Below, one piece after another: positions 17,728 to 27,333 of a DNA stretch of 64,000 nt. Position 1 is the stretch's first letter. The number at the start of each line of letters is the position of its first letter. The notes below the pieces were generated by a model. That model was not told the origin of the DNA. It did not search any database and worked only from the letters and a program-made list of their open reading frames with translations. The stretch comes from Paucimonas lemoignei (lineage in GTDB: Bacteria > Pseudomonadota > Gammaproteobacteria > Burkholderiales > Burkholderiaceae_D). Both the position numbers and the translations under genes were made by a program. The stretch lies in the NCBI RefSeq assembly GCF_004342585.1, contig NZ_SLZQ01000014.1, positions 1-64,000 of the forward strand. Direction: 5' to 3'.

Positions 17728-17946
17728 CCTGCGGTTCTGGTGCCCACGCGTTATTCCAACGCGTAGTTAAACGGGAAACATGGAACTCCGGTCCGCTTTT
17801 CTACAGGACCGTAGTCAACGTGTGCTGCCCCCGCAACGGTAAGCAAGCGTACGGCATTGCCGTACCGGCCGCTCTACATAGCCACTGTGCCGTCAGGCAT
17901 GGGAAGGTGAAGCGGTCTGTCTTGTCAGCCCGGATACCGGCCAGAA
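17728..17946 (+). ncRNA. Cobalamin riboswitch
   Basis: The order of conserved elements matches the cobalamin (AdoCbl) riboswitch: a GGTGCCC 5' element, AAACGGGAA, the central GCTGCCCCCGCAACGGTAAG core, GCCACTG followed by a GGGAAGG segment, and the 3' B12 box around GTCAGCCCGGATACCGGCC. It precedes a TonB-dependent receptor and a B12-type ABC transporter on the same strand. By family knowledge, bound cobalamin represses expression, here probably by blocking translation initiation, since no clear terminator lies between it and the receptor gene. Confidence 0.95.
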
Positions 17947-18105
17947 CAGGTGAAAGTGCTGCGAACGGGGAATTTCGCGAACATGGATCGACGTGCCTGT
18001 CATTGGCGCGTCCGCCTTTGGTATGGCGATTTCCATCCCGTTTCTGTCTTTTGTGGAATCCGGCCCGCGGGGAGGCTGGCCGGAGAGCTTTTTTCATTCA
18101 ATATC

Positions 18106-20196
18106 ATGACAATTTGTTATACCGGTCCGGTTACTTTCCCCCGGAACCGACTCGCCCGCGCTCATTCCCAGTCCTCATCCGCATCGCGCCGCCTGAAGGC
18201 GTTGGCGACGCTGGTGCCGCTCTTGTTTGCCAATGAGTTGCATGCCCAGCAATCCATGGCTCCGGTAGTGGTCACCGCCACGCGCTTCGAGTCGCAGGCT
18301 GCGGAATTCCCGATTGCGGCCCAGGTGCTGACGGCCGACGACATCCGCAACAGTTCGGCGACCACGCTGGTCGAAGTCCTGAGCAAAATCGGCGGCGTCC
18401 ATACCCGCAACAGTCTGACCGGCTTGCCTGATGCGCCGCTGGATCTGCGCGGCTTCGGCGTGACTGCCAGCCAGAATACGCTGGTGCTGGTCAACGGCCA
18501 GCGTCTTTCCGAGAATGAAGGGACGGCCGCGCGCATTTCCTCGATCCCGGTCGATTCGATCGAACGCATTGAAATTCTGCGCGGGGCCGGCGCCGTCCTG
18601 TATGGCGCGGGCGCTACCGGCGGCACGATCAATATCATTACTCGTTCTCCCATACAGAAAGGAGTAAGTGGCAATGGCCAGGTGCTGGCGGGGAGCTACG
18701 GCTTGCGGGATCTGCGTGCCGGCGTGCAGGTTGGCGACGGCAACAAAGGGGTAAGGCTGAACGCTCAGCATTACGAGAAGGATGGTTACCGTGCCAATAG
18801 CCGGGCTCGATTCAATACTGCAAGCGGCGAACTACGCTTTGGCGGGCGTGATGAATTCGTCGCTGTCAATTTCAGCGCGGACGATCAGAAATCGCGGCTG
18901 CCGGGTATCCGTACCCAGGCGCAGCTTGTCACGGATCCGCGCGGCACTATCACGCCGGATGACTATATCAACAGCGAGAGCCACCTGCTGTCTTTGCGCG
19001 GAGAAAAGCGCCTGGGCGCCGTGACGCTGGCAGGAGATATCGTGCAGCGCGAAAAGAAAGGCATGTCATTCGGCTCGATTGCCGGCGCCGGGACCAGCAG
19101 CGCGAACACCGACGTGGAAGTCACTTCCTTCTCGCCGCGCCTGTTGTGGGAAGCCGGCACGGCCAGCCTCAATAACAAGCTGACCTTCGGTCTCGACTGG
19201 AGCGAGTGGTCCTACTCCAACAAGACGGTCGGCACCGGGTTCCTGTCCAGCCAGGACCAGGTCGGCAGCCAGCAGAACCGCGCCGTGTATGTCCGCGACG
19301 AATTGCTGTTCGGGTCCGGCACCCGTCTGAGCCTTGGCGTGCGGCGCGAGAAAGTGAGCCAGAGCGACCAGGATAACCTGACGCCGCGCCCGCGTACTAC
19401 CACGGAGCCTCGCCTCAATGCGCATGAGATCGCCCTGCAGCAGGATCTTGGCGCAGGCTACTCCGCCTATGGTCGGGCTGGCCGCAGCTTCCGCCTGGCG
19501 ACCATCGACGAAAACCGTTGCCTGTTCGCGCCGTGTAACCTCACCTTGCTCAAGCCGCAACGCTCCGGCGAGCGCGAAGTGGGCATGCAATGGCGCGCGA
19601 AAGACGCTAGCCTGCGTATCGGATTGTTCGACATGGATATCGACGACGAGATCCATTACGAGCCTTACACCGGCATTAACACGAACCTCTCGCCGACAAG
19701 GCGGCGCGGACTGGAAATCGAAGGCCGGTTCTCGGTCGCCAAATCGCTCGATCTGGCGGTGCAATATGCCCATACCCAGGCGCGCTTCCGTTCCGGCACA
19801 TACACCGGTTTCGATGGCGATCTTGGTTTCACGCCGTTCAATGTCGACCTGGCAGGCAAGGATGTGCCGCTGGTGCCGAAAGATCGCCTCAGCCTCAACC
19901 TGGGGTGGCAAGCGACCGCTGCGACGCGCCTGACCTACAACTTCACCTATGTCGGCAGCCAGCGCTACGACAATGACCAGGCCAATAATTTCCTGCGCAT
20001 GCCCAGCTATACGATCAGCGATGTCAAGATCAGTCATGACATTGGCGCCTGGCGCATTGCAGCCGGTATCAACAACCTGTTCGACAAGGCGTACTATACC
20101 TACGCAGTGGCGAATATCTCTGCCACGCCTTCGCGTTTCAATGCCTACCCGGAAGATCGGCGTAACGCCTATGTGAGCGCGGAGTACCGCTTTTAA
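18106..20196 (+). CDS. btuB: TonB-dependent cobalamin receptor, BtuB-like
   Basis: This outer-membrane receptor of 696 residues from the ATG at 18106 has a rather long N-terminal leader before a signal-like core (ALATLVPLLFANELHAQ). The TonB box PVVVTATRFE follows. The plug domain is visible (LVEVLSKIGGVHTRN, LRGFG, ERIEILRGAGAVLYGAGATGGTINI). The beta-barrel ends in YVSAEYRF with the terminal aromatic needed for outer-membrane assembly. The preceding B12 riboswitch and following btuF/C/D homologues identify cobalamin as the likely ligand. The start is uncertain: 18106 lacks a clear ribosome site and a frame from 17950 would run out of the riboswitch. Confidence 0.9.
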   Translation: MTICYTGPVTFPRNRLARAHSQSSSASRRLKALATLVPLLFANELHAQQSMAPVVVTATRFESQAAEFPIAAQVLTADDIRNSSATTLVEVLSKIGGVHTRNSLTGLPDAPLDLRGFGVTASQNTLVLVNGQRLSENEGTAARISSIPVDSIERIEILRGAGAVLYGAGATGGTINIITRSPIQKGVSGNGQVLAGSYGLRDLRAGVQVGDGNKGVRLNAQHYEKDGYRANSRARFNTASGELRFGGRDEFVAVNFSADDQKSRLPGIRTQAQLVTDPRGTITPDDYINSESHLLSLRGEKRLGAVTLAGDIVQREKKGMSFGSIAGAGTSSANTDVEVTSFSPRLLWEAGTASLNNKLTFGLDWSEWSYSNKTVGTGFLSSQDQVGSQQNRAVYVRDELLFGSGTRLSLGVRREKVSQSDQDNLTPRPRTTTEPRLNAHEIALQQDLGAGYSAYGRAGRSFRLATIDENRCLFAPCNLTLLKPQRSGEREVGMQWRAKDASLRIGLFDMDIDDEIHYEPYTGINTNLSPTRRRGLEIEGRFSVAKSLDLAVQYAHTQARFRSGTYTGFDGDLGFTPFNVDLAGKDVPLVPKDRLSLNLGWQATAATRLTYNFTYVGSQRYDNDQANNFLRMPSYTISDVKISHDIGAWRIAAGINNLFDKAYYTYAVANISATPSRFNAYPEDRRNAYVSAEYRF

Positions 20197-20259
20197 TAGC
20201 ATTCCCCGCGGCGCCGGCTTGCCCAACGCAGCCCGGTGTCGCAAGGGGGAATCCGGATA

Positions 20260-21033
20260 ATGAAGAAACTGGCGATCGTTTTTTTTCTAAGCATGCTGGC
20301 ATATCTGCCGCCGGGCCTTGCCGAACCGGTCAGGCGCGTGGTGTCGCTGGACTTGTGCACGGACTGGATGCTGACGACGCATGGCAAGCGCGCGGAGATC
20401 GCGGCATTGTCGCCGCTGAGCCGTCAATATCCGGCCCCGTGGCAGGATGGCGGCTGGCCTATTCATGACGGATCGCTGGAGCAGATTCTGCAGTTGAAGC
20501 CGGATCTGGTCATCACCGGCGAATACAATGCATTGTTGTTGCGCAGCCGGCTGCAGGCCCTTGGCGTGCGCGTCGAGATTCTGCCGCTGCCGAAAAGCCT
20601 GGATCAAATCGTCACTTATGAAAAGCGCTTGCTGGATTTGCTCGGGCTGCCTGCCGCCAGGGCCAGTGTGCCCATAGCCGCAACCGGCACGCCTGTTCGC
20701 CGCAAGCGCTTGCTGCTGTTAGGCCCTAATGGCATCGGCACGGGGCGAAACAGTTTTGAAAACGATATCCTGGAGCGTGCCGGCTGGTCGAATTACCTGC
20801 CCGAAGAAGGACAGATTCGCCTGGACCTGGAGACGATCGTACTTGACCCGCCGGAAGCCATCCTGTGGACTGGTTCCGAGGGAAATGCGCTGGCCAACCA
20901 GTTCGCGCAGCATCCGGTCCTGAAACACGCGGTGCCCCCGGAGCGCTGGCTTACGACGGAATACTGGCGCTGGCAATGTCCCGGTCCATGGACGTGGGAC
21001 CTGATCCGGCAGTTGAATGCATGGCTAAACTGA
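20260..21033 (+). CDS. btuF: Periplasmic cobalamin-binding protein, BtuF-like
   Basis: This 257-residue protein has a clear signal peptide (MKKLAIVFFLSMLAYLPPGLA) followed by a class III (BtuF/FhuD-like) binding fold with RRVVSLDLCTDWML and LKPDLVITGEYN. The C-terminal PGPWTWDLIRQL is also typical. It delivers ligand from the periplasm to the BtuC permease. It lies 63 nt after btuB, and its 3' end overlaps btuC by 13 nt. The start at 20260 is chosen because the signal peptide begins there and a purine-rich stretch lies upstream. Confidence 0.88.
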   Translation: MKKLAIVFFLSMLAYLPPGLAEPVRRVVSLDLCTDWMLTTHGKRAEIAALSPLSRQYPAPWQDGGWPIHDGSLEQILQLKPDLVITGEYNALLLRSRLQALGVRVEILPLPKSLDQIVTYEKRLLDLLGLPAARASVPIAATGTPVRRKRLLLLGPNGIGTGRNSFENDILERAGWSNYLPEEGQIRLDLETIVLDPPEAILWTGSEGNALANQFAQHPVLKHAVPPERWLTTEYWRWQCPGPWTWDLIRQLNAWLN

Positions 21034-22007
21034 TCACTCCTTTATTGCTGTTGTTGCTGATGCTGGTGGCAGGGATTTCTCTGCTTACCGGTTCCGCGCC
21101 AGTGCCGGTACTGTCCGGGCTGTTCGACTGGATAACGGGGCAGCAGAGCGCGGCCGCCATTATCGTCGGCGAGATCCGGCTGCCGCGTACGCTGCTGGCG
21201 ATCGCGGTCGGTGCGGCGCTCGGCATGAGCGGCGCGGCCTTGCAGGGGCTGTTGCGCAACCCGCTGGCTGATCCGGGCCTGACAGGCGCCAGCCAGGGCG
21301 CTGCGCTCGGCGCCGCCGCCGTTTTCTATTTTGGCCTGTTTCCGGCTGCGGGCGCTGCCGCACCGGCGCTAGCCGGCCTGGCGGGGGCGGCTGTCGCGCT
21401 CGGTCTGATGCTTGGTCTGGCAGGGTCTTCCCGGCCTTCGATGGTCATCATGGCCGGGCTCGCCATCTCTACATTGACCGGGGCGGCCCTGGCGGCGGTG
21501 CTGAACTTCGCGCCGAATCCCTTCGCCATGCAGGAGCTGGTATTTTGGCTGCTCGGTTCTGTGGCCGAGCGCGGACTGGATCAGCTGCTTCTATTGGCGC
21601 CGGCGCTGCTGGCCGGAGGCTTGCTGATCTGGAGCCAGCGGCGGCTGCTGTATGGCCTGAGCCTCGGCGAAGAAGTGGCGGCAAGCATGGGCTTGTCGAC
21701 TACGAACGGCAGCAGGCTGGTCGTCCTCGGCGCCGCGCTTCTGGTCGGAGCATCGGTGGCGGTCGCGGGGAGCATCGGTTTTGTCGGATTGCTGGTGCCG
21801 CATTTGATGCGTCCCCTGGTCGGCCATCGTCCCGACCGCCTGCTGCTGCCTTCCGCGCTGGCTGGCGCTGCTTTGGTCTGCCTTGCCGATATCGTCGTGC
21901 GACTGCTGCCGGCAGGCCAGGAAATCAAGCTTGGCGTGCTGACTTCCCTGATCGGCGCGCCGTTTTTCATCTGGCTGGTATGGAAGGATCGCAAACGATG
22001 GCTTTGA
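21021..22007 (+). CDS. btuC: FecCD-family ABC permease, BtuC-like
   Basis: This integral membrane permease of 328 residues has about ten hydrophobic segments and the FecCD-family landmarks IRLPRTLLAIAVGAALGMSGAA..., LRNPLADPGLTGASQGA and GSIGFVGLLVPHLMRPLVG. It forms the channel of a vitamin B12/siderophore-type importer. The ATG at 21021 overlaps btuF by 13 nt, and its own end overlaps btuD by 10 nt. Longer readings upstream lie in btuF. B12 specificity rests on the operon context. Confidence 0.92.
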   Translation: MAKLITPLLLLLLMLVAGISLLTGSAPVPVLSGLFDWITGQQSAAAIIVGEIRLPRTLLAIAVGAALGMSGAALQGLLRNPLADPGLTGASQGAALGAAAVFYFGLFPAAGAAAPALAGLAGAAVALGLMLGLAGSSRPSMVIMAGLAISTLTGAALAAVLNFAPNPFAMQELVFWLLGSVAERGLDQLLLLAPALLAGGLLIWSQRRLLYGLSLGEEVAASMGLSTTNGSRLVVLGAALLVGASVAVAGSIGFVGLLVPHLMRPLVGHRPDRLLLPSALAGAALVCLADIVVRLLPAGQEIKLGVLTSLIGAPFFIWLVWKDRKRWL

Positions 22008-22726
22008 TCAGCGTGCGCAACCTGCATGTCGGCGAGCGCATCGCCGATGTATCGTTTGCACTGGAGCGCGGCGACATGCTGGGCGTGATCGGTCCCAATG
22101 GCGCGGGCAAATCGACCTTGCTCAAAAGCCTGGCCGGCATTCTCGACTATCGGGGCGAAATCGATTTCGACGGACATGCAGTCGATGCCATGTCGCCGCG
22201 CCAGCGGGCTCAAGGCATTGGCCTGTTGCCGCAGTCCGGAGAAAGCGCCTGGTCGCTGAACGTGGAAGACGTCGTGGCGCTCGGGCGCTTGCCCTGGGGC
22301 GATCAGGATGCGGAGGCGATTCGCGTCGCCGTCAATCAGGCTGGGGTGAATGAACTGCTGGGCCGAAAGGTGGACCAGCTTTCCGGCGGCGAACGCGCGC
22401 GCGTCTGGCTTGCACGGGTGCTGGCGGGGCACCCAAAACTGCTGCTGGCCGACGAGCCGATCGCCAGCCTCGACCTGTATTATCAGCGCAGCGTGATGGA
22501 GGTATTGAGGCTGTACGCGAATGCAGGCCAAGGCGTGATCCTGGCGATCCACGATCTTGCACTGGCAGCGCGTTATTGCGACAAGCTTTGCCTCCTGCAT
22601 CATGGCCGTGTGCATGCATGGGGGACGCCGGATAAGGTCCTGACGGATGCCAATCTCTCGGAAGTGTTCAGGATTCCCGTCCACGTCGACCTGCAGGCAA
22701 GTCCGCCGGTGGTTTCGCCAAGATAA
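21998..22726 (+). CDS. btuD: ABC transporter ATPase, BtuD-like
   Basis: This is the 242-residue ATP-binding subunit of the B12 importer. It has Walker A GPNGAGKST, the signature LSGGERARV, Walker B LLLADEP and the switch histidine in LAIHDLA. The start at 21998 (MALISVRNLHVG) overlaps btuC by 10 nt, as is common for these pairs. It ends the riboswitch-btuB-btuF-btuC-btuD run; 258 nt follow before the next ATPase gene. Confidence 0.92.
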   Translation: MALISVRNLHVGERIADVSFALERGDMLGVIGPNGAGKSTLLKSLAGILDYRGEIDFDGHAVDAMSPRQRAQGIGLLPQSGESAWSLNVEDVVALGRLPWGDQDAEAIRVAVNQAGVNELLGRKVDQLSGGERARVWLARVLAGHPKLLLADEPIASLDLYYQRSVMEVLRLYANAGQGVILAIHDLALAARYCDKLCLLHHGRVHAWGTPDKVLTDANLSEVFRIPVHVDLQASPPVVSPR

Positions 22727-22984
22727 AGTTCCTCATCCATGAGGCTCGGCAGGGTTCAAGATAAGCTTCGCTACCGTTTCATTTGCTATTGCCCGGGCTG
22801 TGCAGCATGATGTGCAACTTCTTTTTCACGCTAATCCTGGGCATCGTCCGGCACAGGGTTTTATGAAAGCGTCGTTCCTCAAGTGCGACGGCTAGCCGGA
22901 CGGTCCCGCTACAATTGATGGCCGGTGTCGTTGCTTCTGCAGGCGACATGTCGGCATTCCTGAAGTTGCAAGGATAGGGAAAGT

Positions 22985-23755
22985 ATGAGTATCACAGGCA
23001 TTGAATTGAGTACGGAAAATCTGGCGCTGGCGCCGGACGGCCACCGGCTGGTCGACTGCCTGAACTGGCAAGTCAAGCGGGGCGAATTCTGGTGCATCCT
23101 CGGGCAAAACGGTGTCGGCAAAAGCAGCCTGCTGTATGCGCTGGGCGGTCTGCTTCCATTGGAATCCGGCAGGGTCTTGCTGGACGGCGTGCCGCTGGCT
23201 GAATGGCCGGCGCAAGAACTGGCGTTGAAGCACGGCCTTATGCCGCAACAGCAGGTCGATCACTGTTCCTGCAAGGTGCTGGCAACCGTATTGAGCGGTC
23301 GCTTTCCTGATCCCGATGTTATTGGCTCGGGCAACAGTGTGAATCACGCCGTGGCGCACGCCGCGCTGGCGTCTGTGGGCCTGACGCACAAGGCGGACAT
23401 GGATGTGTCGACGCTCTCGGCGGGCGAGCGGCAACGTGTGGCATTGGCAACGCTGCTGGTTCAGGATCCGGCATTGATGCTGCTGGACGAACCGGTTGCG
23501 CATCAGGATGCGTCGCAACAACTGGCGATGATGCGATTCATCCGTGAACTAGCCAGCAAGCATACGGTGATATCGGCTTGTCACGATATCGACCTGGCGG
23601 CACGCTTTGCCACCCATGTGCTGGTGCTGGCAGAAGGGCGGCACTGGCTCGGAACAGCGGATGACGTGCTGACGGTCGACATACTGCAGCAAGCCTTCGA
23701 TTGCCGCTTCGAGTTGAAGGTCAGCGGCAGCGCGCGCAGTTTCATTCCTTACTGA
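22985..23755 (+). CDS. Second FecE/BtuD-type ABC ATPase without a permease
   Basis: This 256-residue ATPase has Walker A GQNGVGKSS, signature LSAGERQRV, Walker B LMLLDEP and the H-loop in SACHDIDLA. It resembles BtuD/FecE but differs widely from the neighbouring BtuD in sequence. A short purine-rich ribosome site precedes the ATG. It is separated from btuD by 258 nt and has no adjacent permease or binding protein, so it may serve another importer or substitute for BtuD. It converges on mksB with a 64-nt gap. Confidence 0.85.
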   Translation: MSITGIELSTENLALAPDGHRLVDCLNWQVKRGEFWCILGQNGVGKSSLLYALGGLLPLESGRVLLDGVPLAEWPAQELALKHGLMPQQQVDHCSCKVLATVLSGRFPDPDVIGSGNSVNHAVAHAALASVGLTHKADMDVSTLSAGERQRVALATLLVQDPALMLLDEPVAHQDASQQLAMMRFIRELASKHTVISACHDIDLAARFATHVLVLAEGRHWLGTADDVLTVDILQQAFDCRFELKVSGSARSFIPY

Positions 23756-23819
23756 TCAACACTACCTGTCACACGAAGCGTTGCGGTTGACATGGGGGGC
23801 GCTGAGGTCCCGCCCCGAA

Positions 23820-26642
23820 TCAAGCCGCTTCCGCATCGCGTCGCCGTTGCAGTACGAAGATCGGCTGCGCCCAATGCGTATCCTTTTTCTTCTTGCTGGT
23901 GATGAGCGTCAATTCCGACGGATCGTAGACATCGGTATTGTGCGTCAGCGGCGTGGTCATCAGATACTGTGCATCAGTGTTCTTGAGGAACTCGCCAACC
24001 AGCTGAATGTTGCGGATATCCAGGTGGGCAAACGGTTCGTCGATGAACACGAAGCCGCCGGAACCTTCATCCGACTTCAGCAAGCCGATCAGCAGGATCA
24101 GCGACTTCATCACCTGCTGGCCGCCGGATGCCTCGCCATCGTTCAGGCCGATCGGTCCCTTGCCATCGAACTTGAAGCGCACGTGCAAGCCTGCCTGCGC
24201 CAGCAGCAAGTCATCGTTTTCCAGGCGCACCGGATCGGTATGGACTTCGATGCCGGCCAGTTCACCCAGCTCCTTGATGTTGCGGCTGTAGGTCTTGATG
24301 GTGTAACGCAGTCGCTCGATGTAGGCACCACGGGCATTGGCAGTGGCTTCGATGGCCCGATTGTTCTGGTAGCGGCGCTCCTCGGTCTCAGCCTGGCGGC
24401 CTTGCAGAAGACTCGACAGGCGCACGTACTGGTCGACCACGGTCGAATCGGTTTCCCAGTCGTCACGCGCCAGATCGACAGCGAGATGCTTCAGGCGGAG
24501 TTCGACCTGATGCGCATTCTGGTGTTCTTCCACCAGCGCCTGGCGGCGTGCCGGATTGCGCCAGGAATGCGGCAAATGGCGCCAGGTCTTGCGCAACTCG
24601 ACCAGCTTGCCGGCATGACCGGCGCGCTCCTCCTCGTAGCGCTTGTTTGCGGTGCGGACATGCGAGTCGGCGTCGGCTAGCGCGCGCTTGGCGTACTGCC
24701 AGTTGTTGTCGGCCAGCGTGCGTTCCTCGGTGGCCTTCTTGGTCAACGGGAATAGCTCTCCCAGGCGGCTGCCGACTTCCATGCGTGCCGCTTTCAACGG
24801 TGCGGCATTGCGCTCGGCTTCCTCGAATTCAGCCTGGCGTGCGACCAGCTCCTTGGCTGCGTCGACGCCGGCAATGCGTGCTTTCAGTGCACTCACTTCG
24901 CCGGCCAGCTTGCCGATTTTTAGGGTCAGCTGATCTTCCTGCGCTTCCAATTTTGGCAGCGATGCCTGCAATGCGGCGAGGCGCAGCATACGGCCGGCAT
25001 CGCCGAAGCGGTAGCGCGACGGCTCGACAAACAGCGAGCGGCCACCGCGACGCTCGCGATGATAGGCTTCCGGCGTGATCCATTCTTCGTTGTTCGACAG
25101 CTTCGCGCCGGCTTCCACCGAATCCACGCGCGTGATGCGCGCCAGCTGTTCGATCAGCCAGCCCGGTGCCGGCGCGGTAAAACGCACCGCCGACAGCAGG
25201 CTCTTGTCCTTGACTTCAGGCGCTTTCACGCGGTCGGCAACAATGAAGTGGCCGTAGCGTTCCTTTTCCGCGATGCGATACGCGCCTGCCGTGTCGCGTG
25301 CACTGGCCAGCAGGACCACCGAGGTATAGCCGCGCAAGACGCCTTCGACCGCGCCTTGCCAGCGCGAGTCGGTGACTTCGACGATATCCGGCAGCATGAC
25401 GTGCTCGATCTTGGCATCGTCCAGCGCGCGGCGCATCGAACGCACGTTTTCCGGATCGGGCAGGGCGGACTTGCTTTCCAGCGCCGCGATTGCCGAGCGG
25501 TCGGCGGCAATGCGTGAAGCCAAGGCATCGCGCTCCTGGCGCAGCCGCATGTACTCGGCTTCTTTCTGCTCCAGCTCTGTCGCGACATCGGCAATGTCGG
25601 CGCCGGCATCCGCCGCCAGTTTCTGCAGGCGGGCTTTTTGTTCAAGCATGCTTTCCAGCGGCTTGAGCTTGGCATTGATATCGTTCAGGCGCTGTTCCAG
25701 CACCGCTTTTTCTTCTTCCAGCGCGGTTTCCTGCTGATGCGCGGCGCTCACCGCGGCGGCACGCTGTGCCACTTCGGCACGCTTGTCCGACAATTGCGCA
25801 TCCTGATTCGACAGCGTTGCCCGTGTCTCGCGCAGGGCGGCGCTGGTCACTGCCGCCTTTTCGCGAATCTCGTGATACTGCAGCGTCGGCAAAATTTCTT
25901 CCTGCAAGTCGCGCTGTTCCTTCACCAGGCCTTCCCACTGGTGGAAATTGGCCGCGCGCAGGCGCAAGCGCTCCTGGTTCGTCTGCGCCGATTCCAGTTC
26001 CGCCTCGAAGCGTTGCAACTCCGTTTCCGTGTCGCGTTGATGCTTCTTGGCTTCGTCGTACGCATCCAGCACTTCCTTGTCGCCGAAAACCTGGAAAACC
26101 AGATCCAGCAACTGGCGCGGCGCGTATTCGCACAATTTGTCGGTCTCACCCTGTTCCAGCGCTAGCACTTTGGCCATTGCTTGCGACAGACCTGCGCCGG
26201 CCAGGCGCTTGCGATAGGCGTCCAGGCCCAGCCAATCGCTGGCATCCTGCACTTCCTCGATATCGACGACGCCGCCGCGCATCAGGTACTGGCGCTTCCA
26301 GTCGCCGCCATTCTTCTGGATCTGGCAAAACAGCGTGACTTCATCCTCGCTGAAAAAACCGGAACCGCGGAATGGCCGGTTCGACAGCTGGCGGCCAACC
26401 GCGCGGTTGTCGACCACTGCGCGCAGCCAGGAAATCTGCTGGCCGGCATGACGCGCATAATGCTTGTACGAGCGCCCCATCGAGCAATCCAGGCCGAACA
26501 GCGTGCGCAAGGCGTCGAGCAGCGTGGTCTTGCCGGAGCCGTTCTGGCCGGCGATGGTGATGATCTTGGCATCGAGCGGAATGTTCTTGACGCGCTGCCA
26601 GTAGTCCCAGTGGACCATCTCCAGGGATTTGATATGAAACAT
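23820..26642 (-). CDS. mksB: MksB, MukB-like condensin SMC ATPase
   Basis: This is a 940-residue SMC-type protein. Walker A GQNGSGKT is at 32-39, followed by a long coiled coil, a central hinge-like domain (around LPDIVEVTDSRWQGAVEGVL), a second coiled coil and a C-terminal head with SGGQQ (839-843) and Walker B FIDEPFAHLD (from about 866). This layout fits the MksB branch of MukBEF-like condensins, which organise chromosomes or defend against plasmids. The start at 26642 (MFHIKSLEMVHWDYW) is chosen over an upstream frame lying in mksE. It is the last gene of mksF-mksE-mksB. No mksG nuclease gene follows. Confidence 0.88.
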   Translation of the reverse strand: MFHIKSLEMVHWDYWQRVKNIPLDAKIITIAGQNGSGKTTLLDALRTLFGLDCSMGRSYKHYARHAGQQISWLRAVVDNRAVGRQLSNRPFRGSGFFSEDEVTLFCQIQKNGGDWKRQYLMRGGVVDIEEVQDASDWLGLDAYRKRLAGAGLSQAMAKVLALEQGETDKLCEYAPRQLLDLVFQVFGDKEVLDAYDEAKKHQRDTETELQRFEAELESAQTNQERLRLRAANFHQWEGLVKEQRDLQEEILPTLQYHEIREKAAVTSAALRETRATLSNQDAQLSDKRAEVAQRAAAVSAAHQQETALEEEKAVLEQRLNDINAKLKPLESMLEQKARLQKLAADAGADIADVATELEQKEAEYMRLRQERDALASRIAADRSAIAALESKSALPDPENVRSMRRALDDAKIEHVMLPDIVEVTDSRWQGAVEGVLRGYTSVVLLASARDTAGAYRIAEKERYGHFIVADRVKAPEVKDKSLLSAVRFTAPAPGWLIEQLARITRVDSVEAGAKLSNNEEWITPEAYHRERRGGRSLFVEPSRYRFGDAGRMLRLAALQASLPKLEAQEDQLTLKIGKLAGEVSALKARIAGVDAAKELVARQAEFEEAERNAAPLKAARMEVGSRLGELFPLTKKATEERTLADNNWQYAKRALADADSHVRTANKRYEEERAGHAGKLVELRKTWRHLPHSWRNPARRQALVEEHQNAHQVELRLKHLAVDLARDDWETDSTVVDQYVRLSSLLQGRQAETEERRYQNNRAIEATANARGAYIERLRYTIKTYSRNIKELGELAGIEVHTDPVRLENDDLLLAQAGLHVRFKFDGKGPIGLNDGEASGGQQVMKSLILLIGLLKSDEGSGGFVFIDEPFAHLDIRNIQLVGEFLKNTDAQYLMTTPLTHNTDVYDPSELTLITSKKKKDTHWAQPIFVLQRRRDAEAA

Positions 26643-26652
26643 GAGCGGGTCC

Positions 26653-27333
26653 TTATTCCTGGTCTTGTTCTGCAGCTTGCGGGAAGGCGATGACTTCCGC
26701 TTCCTTCGGTAGCGGGCGATGGAAGATATCCGACAGCGCACCGTTGACGATACGGTCCTTGAGAGCATCGGTATCCATCATCAGGTCGAGCAGCGGCCCT
26801 TCCATGATCATGTCGCCGCGCCGTTCGATAAAGCCGAGCTTGGACAGCTGGCCGAGGTTCATGTCCATGCGCGTTTTCTTGCCGAGCTTGTCGCCGAAAT
26901 CGGCCAAGAGCGCACGGTAGGAAATGCCCATCGAGGCATCTTCGGCGCGCGGCATCGGTTTGTCCTTGCCAAACATGTCTTCCTGATCTTCCAGCGCGGC
27001 CTGGTGGGCTTCCTGGCGTTCGCGCTTGGGCAGGATGATCAATGCCCATAGAACCACCAACAGCGCCACGCCGTCGCGCGCAAGGCCCAGGTTATTGTTT
27101 TGCCAGACTTCGCGCGAACCGAAGATCTTGGGCTCGATTTCACGCGTCAGCGCCAGGGTGACATTGTCGGCATAGACATTGTCGAGAAATTTCATGCCGC
27201 AGGCAGCCAGACGGTTATCGACTTCCTGGCGGAAGGTTTCATCTGTCAGCGCGCGCTTGACCAGCTTGTTTTCTCGCGCCAGGGTTTGATGCGTCAGCAG
27301 CTGCGCGATCAGGATTTGTGCGTCATCAGTCAT
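26653..27333 (-). CDS. mksE: MksE-like condensin subunit
   Basis: This 226-residue winged-helix-type protein (MTDDAQILIAQLLTHQTLARENKLVKRALTD...) sits between the kleisin and the SMC gene, the place of MksE/MukE. A DLGQLSKLGFIERRGDMIMEGP-like segment resembles a winged helix; I identify it mainly by position and size. In MukBEF-like complexes this subunit dimerises on the kleisin and regulates ATPase head engagement. The start overlaps the mksF end by 8 nt, and its stop is 10 nt from mksB, so the three form one operon. Confidence 0.82.
   Translation of the reverse strand: MTDDAQILIAQLLTHQTLARENKLVKRALTDETFRQEVDNRLAACGMKFLDNVYADNVTLALTREIEPKIFGSREVWQNNNLGLARDGVALLVVLWALIILPKRERQEAHQAALEDQEDMFGKDKPMPRAEDASMGISYRALLADFGDKLGKKTRMDMNLGQLSKLGFIERRGDMIMEGPLLDLMMDTDALKDRIVNGALSDIFHRPLPKEAEVIAFPQAAEQDQE

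Noticed and set aside
22727-22984. Second cobalamin riboswitch before the lone ATPase
   Set aside because: The conserved GCTGCCCCCGCAACGG core and B12 box elements are not present in this stretch.
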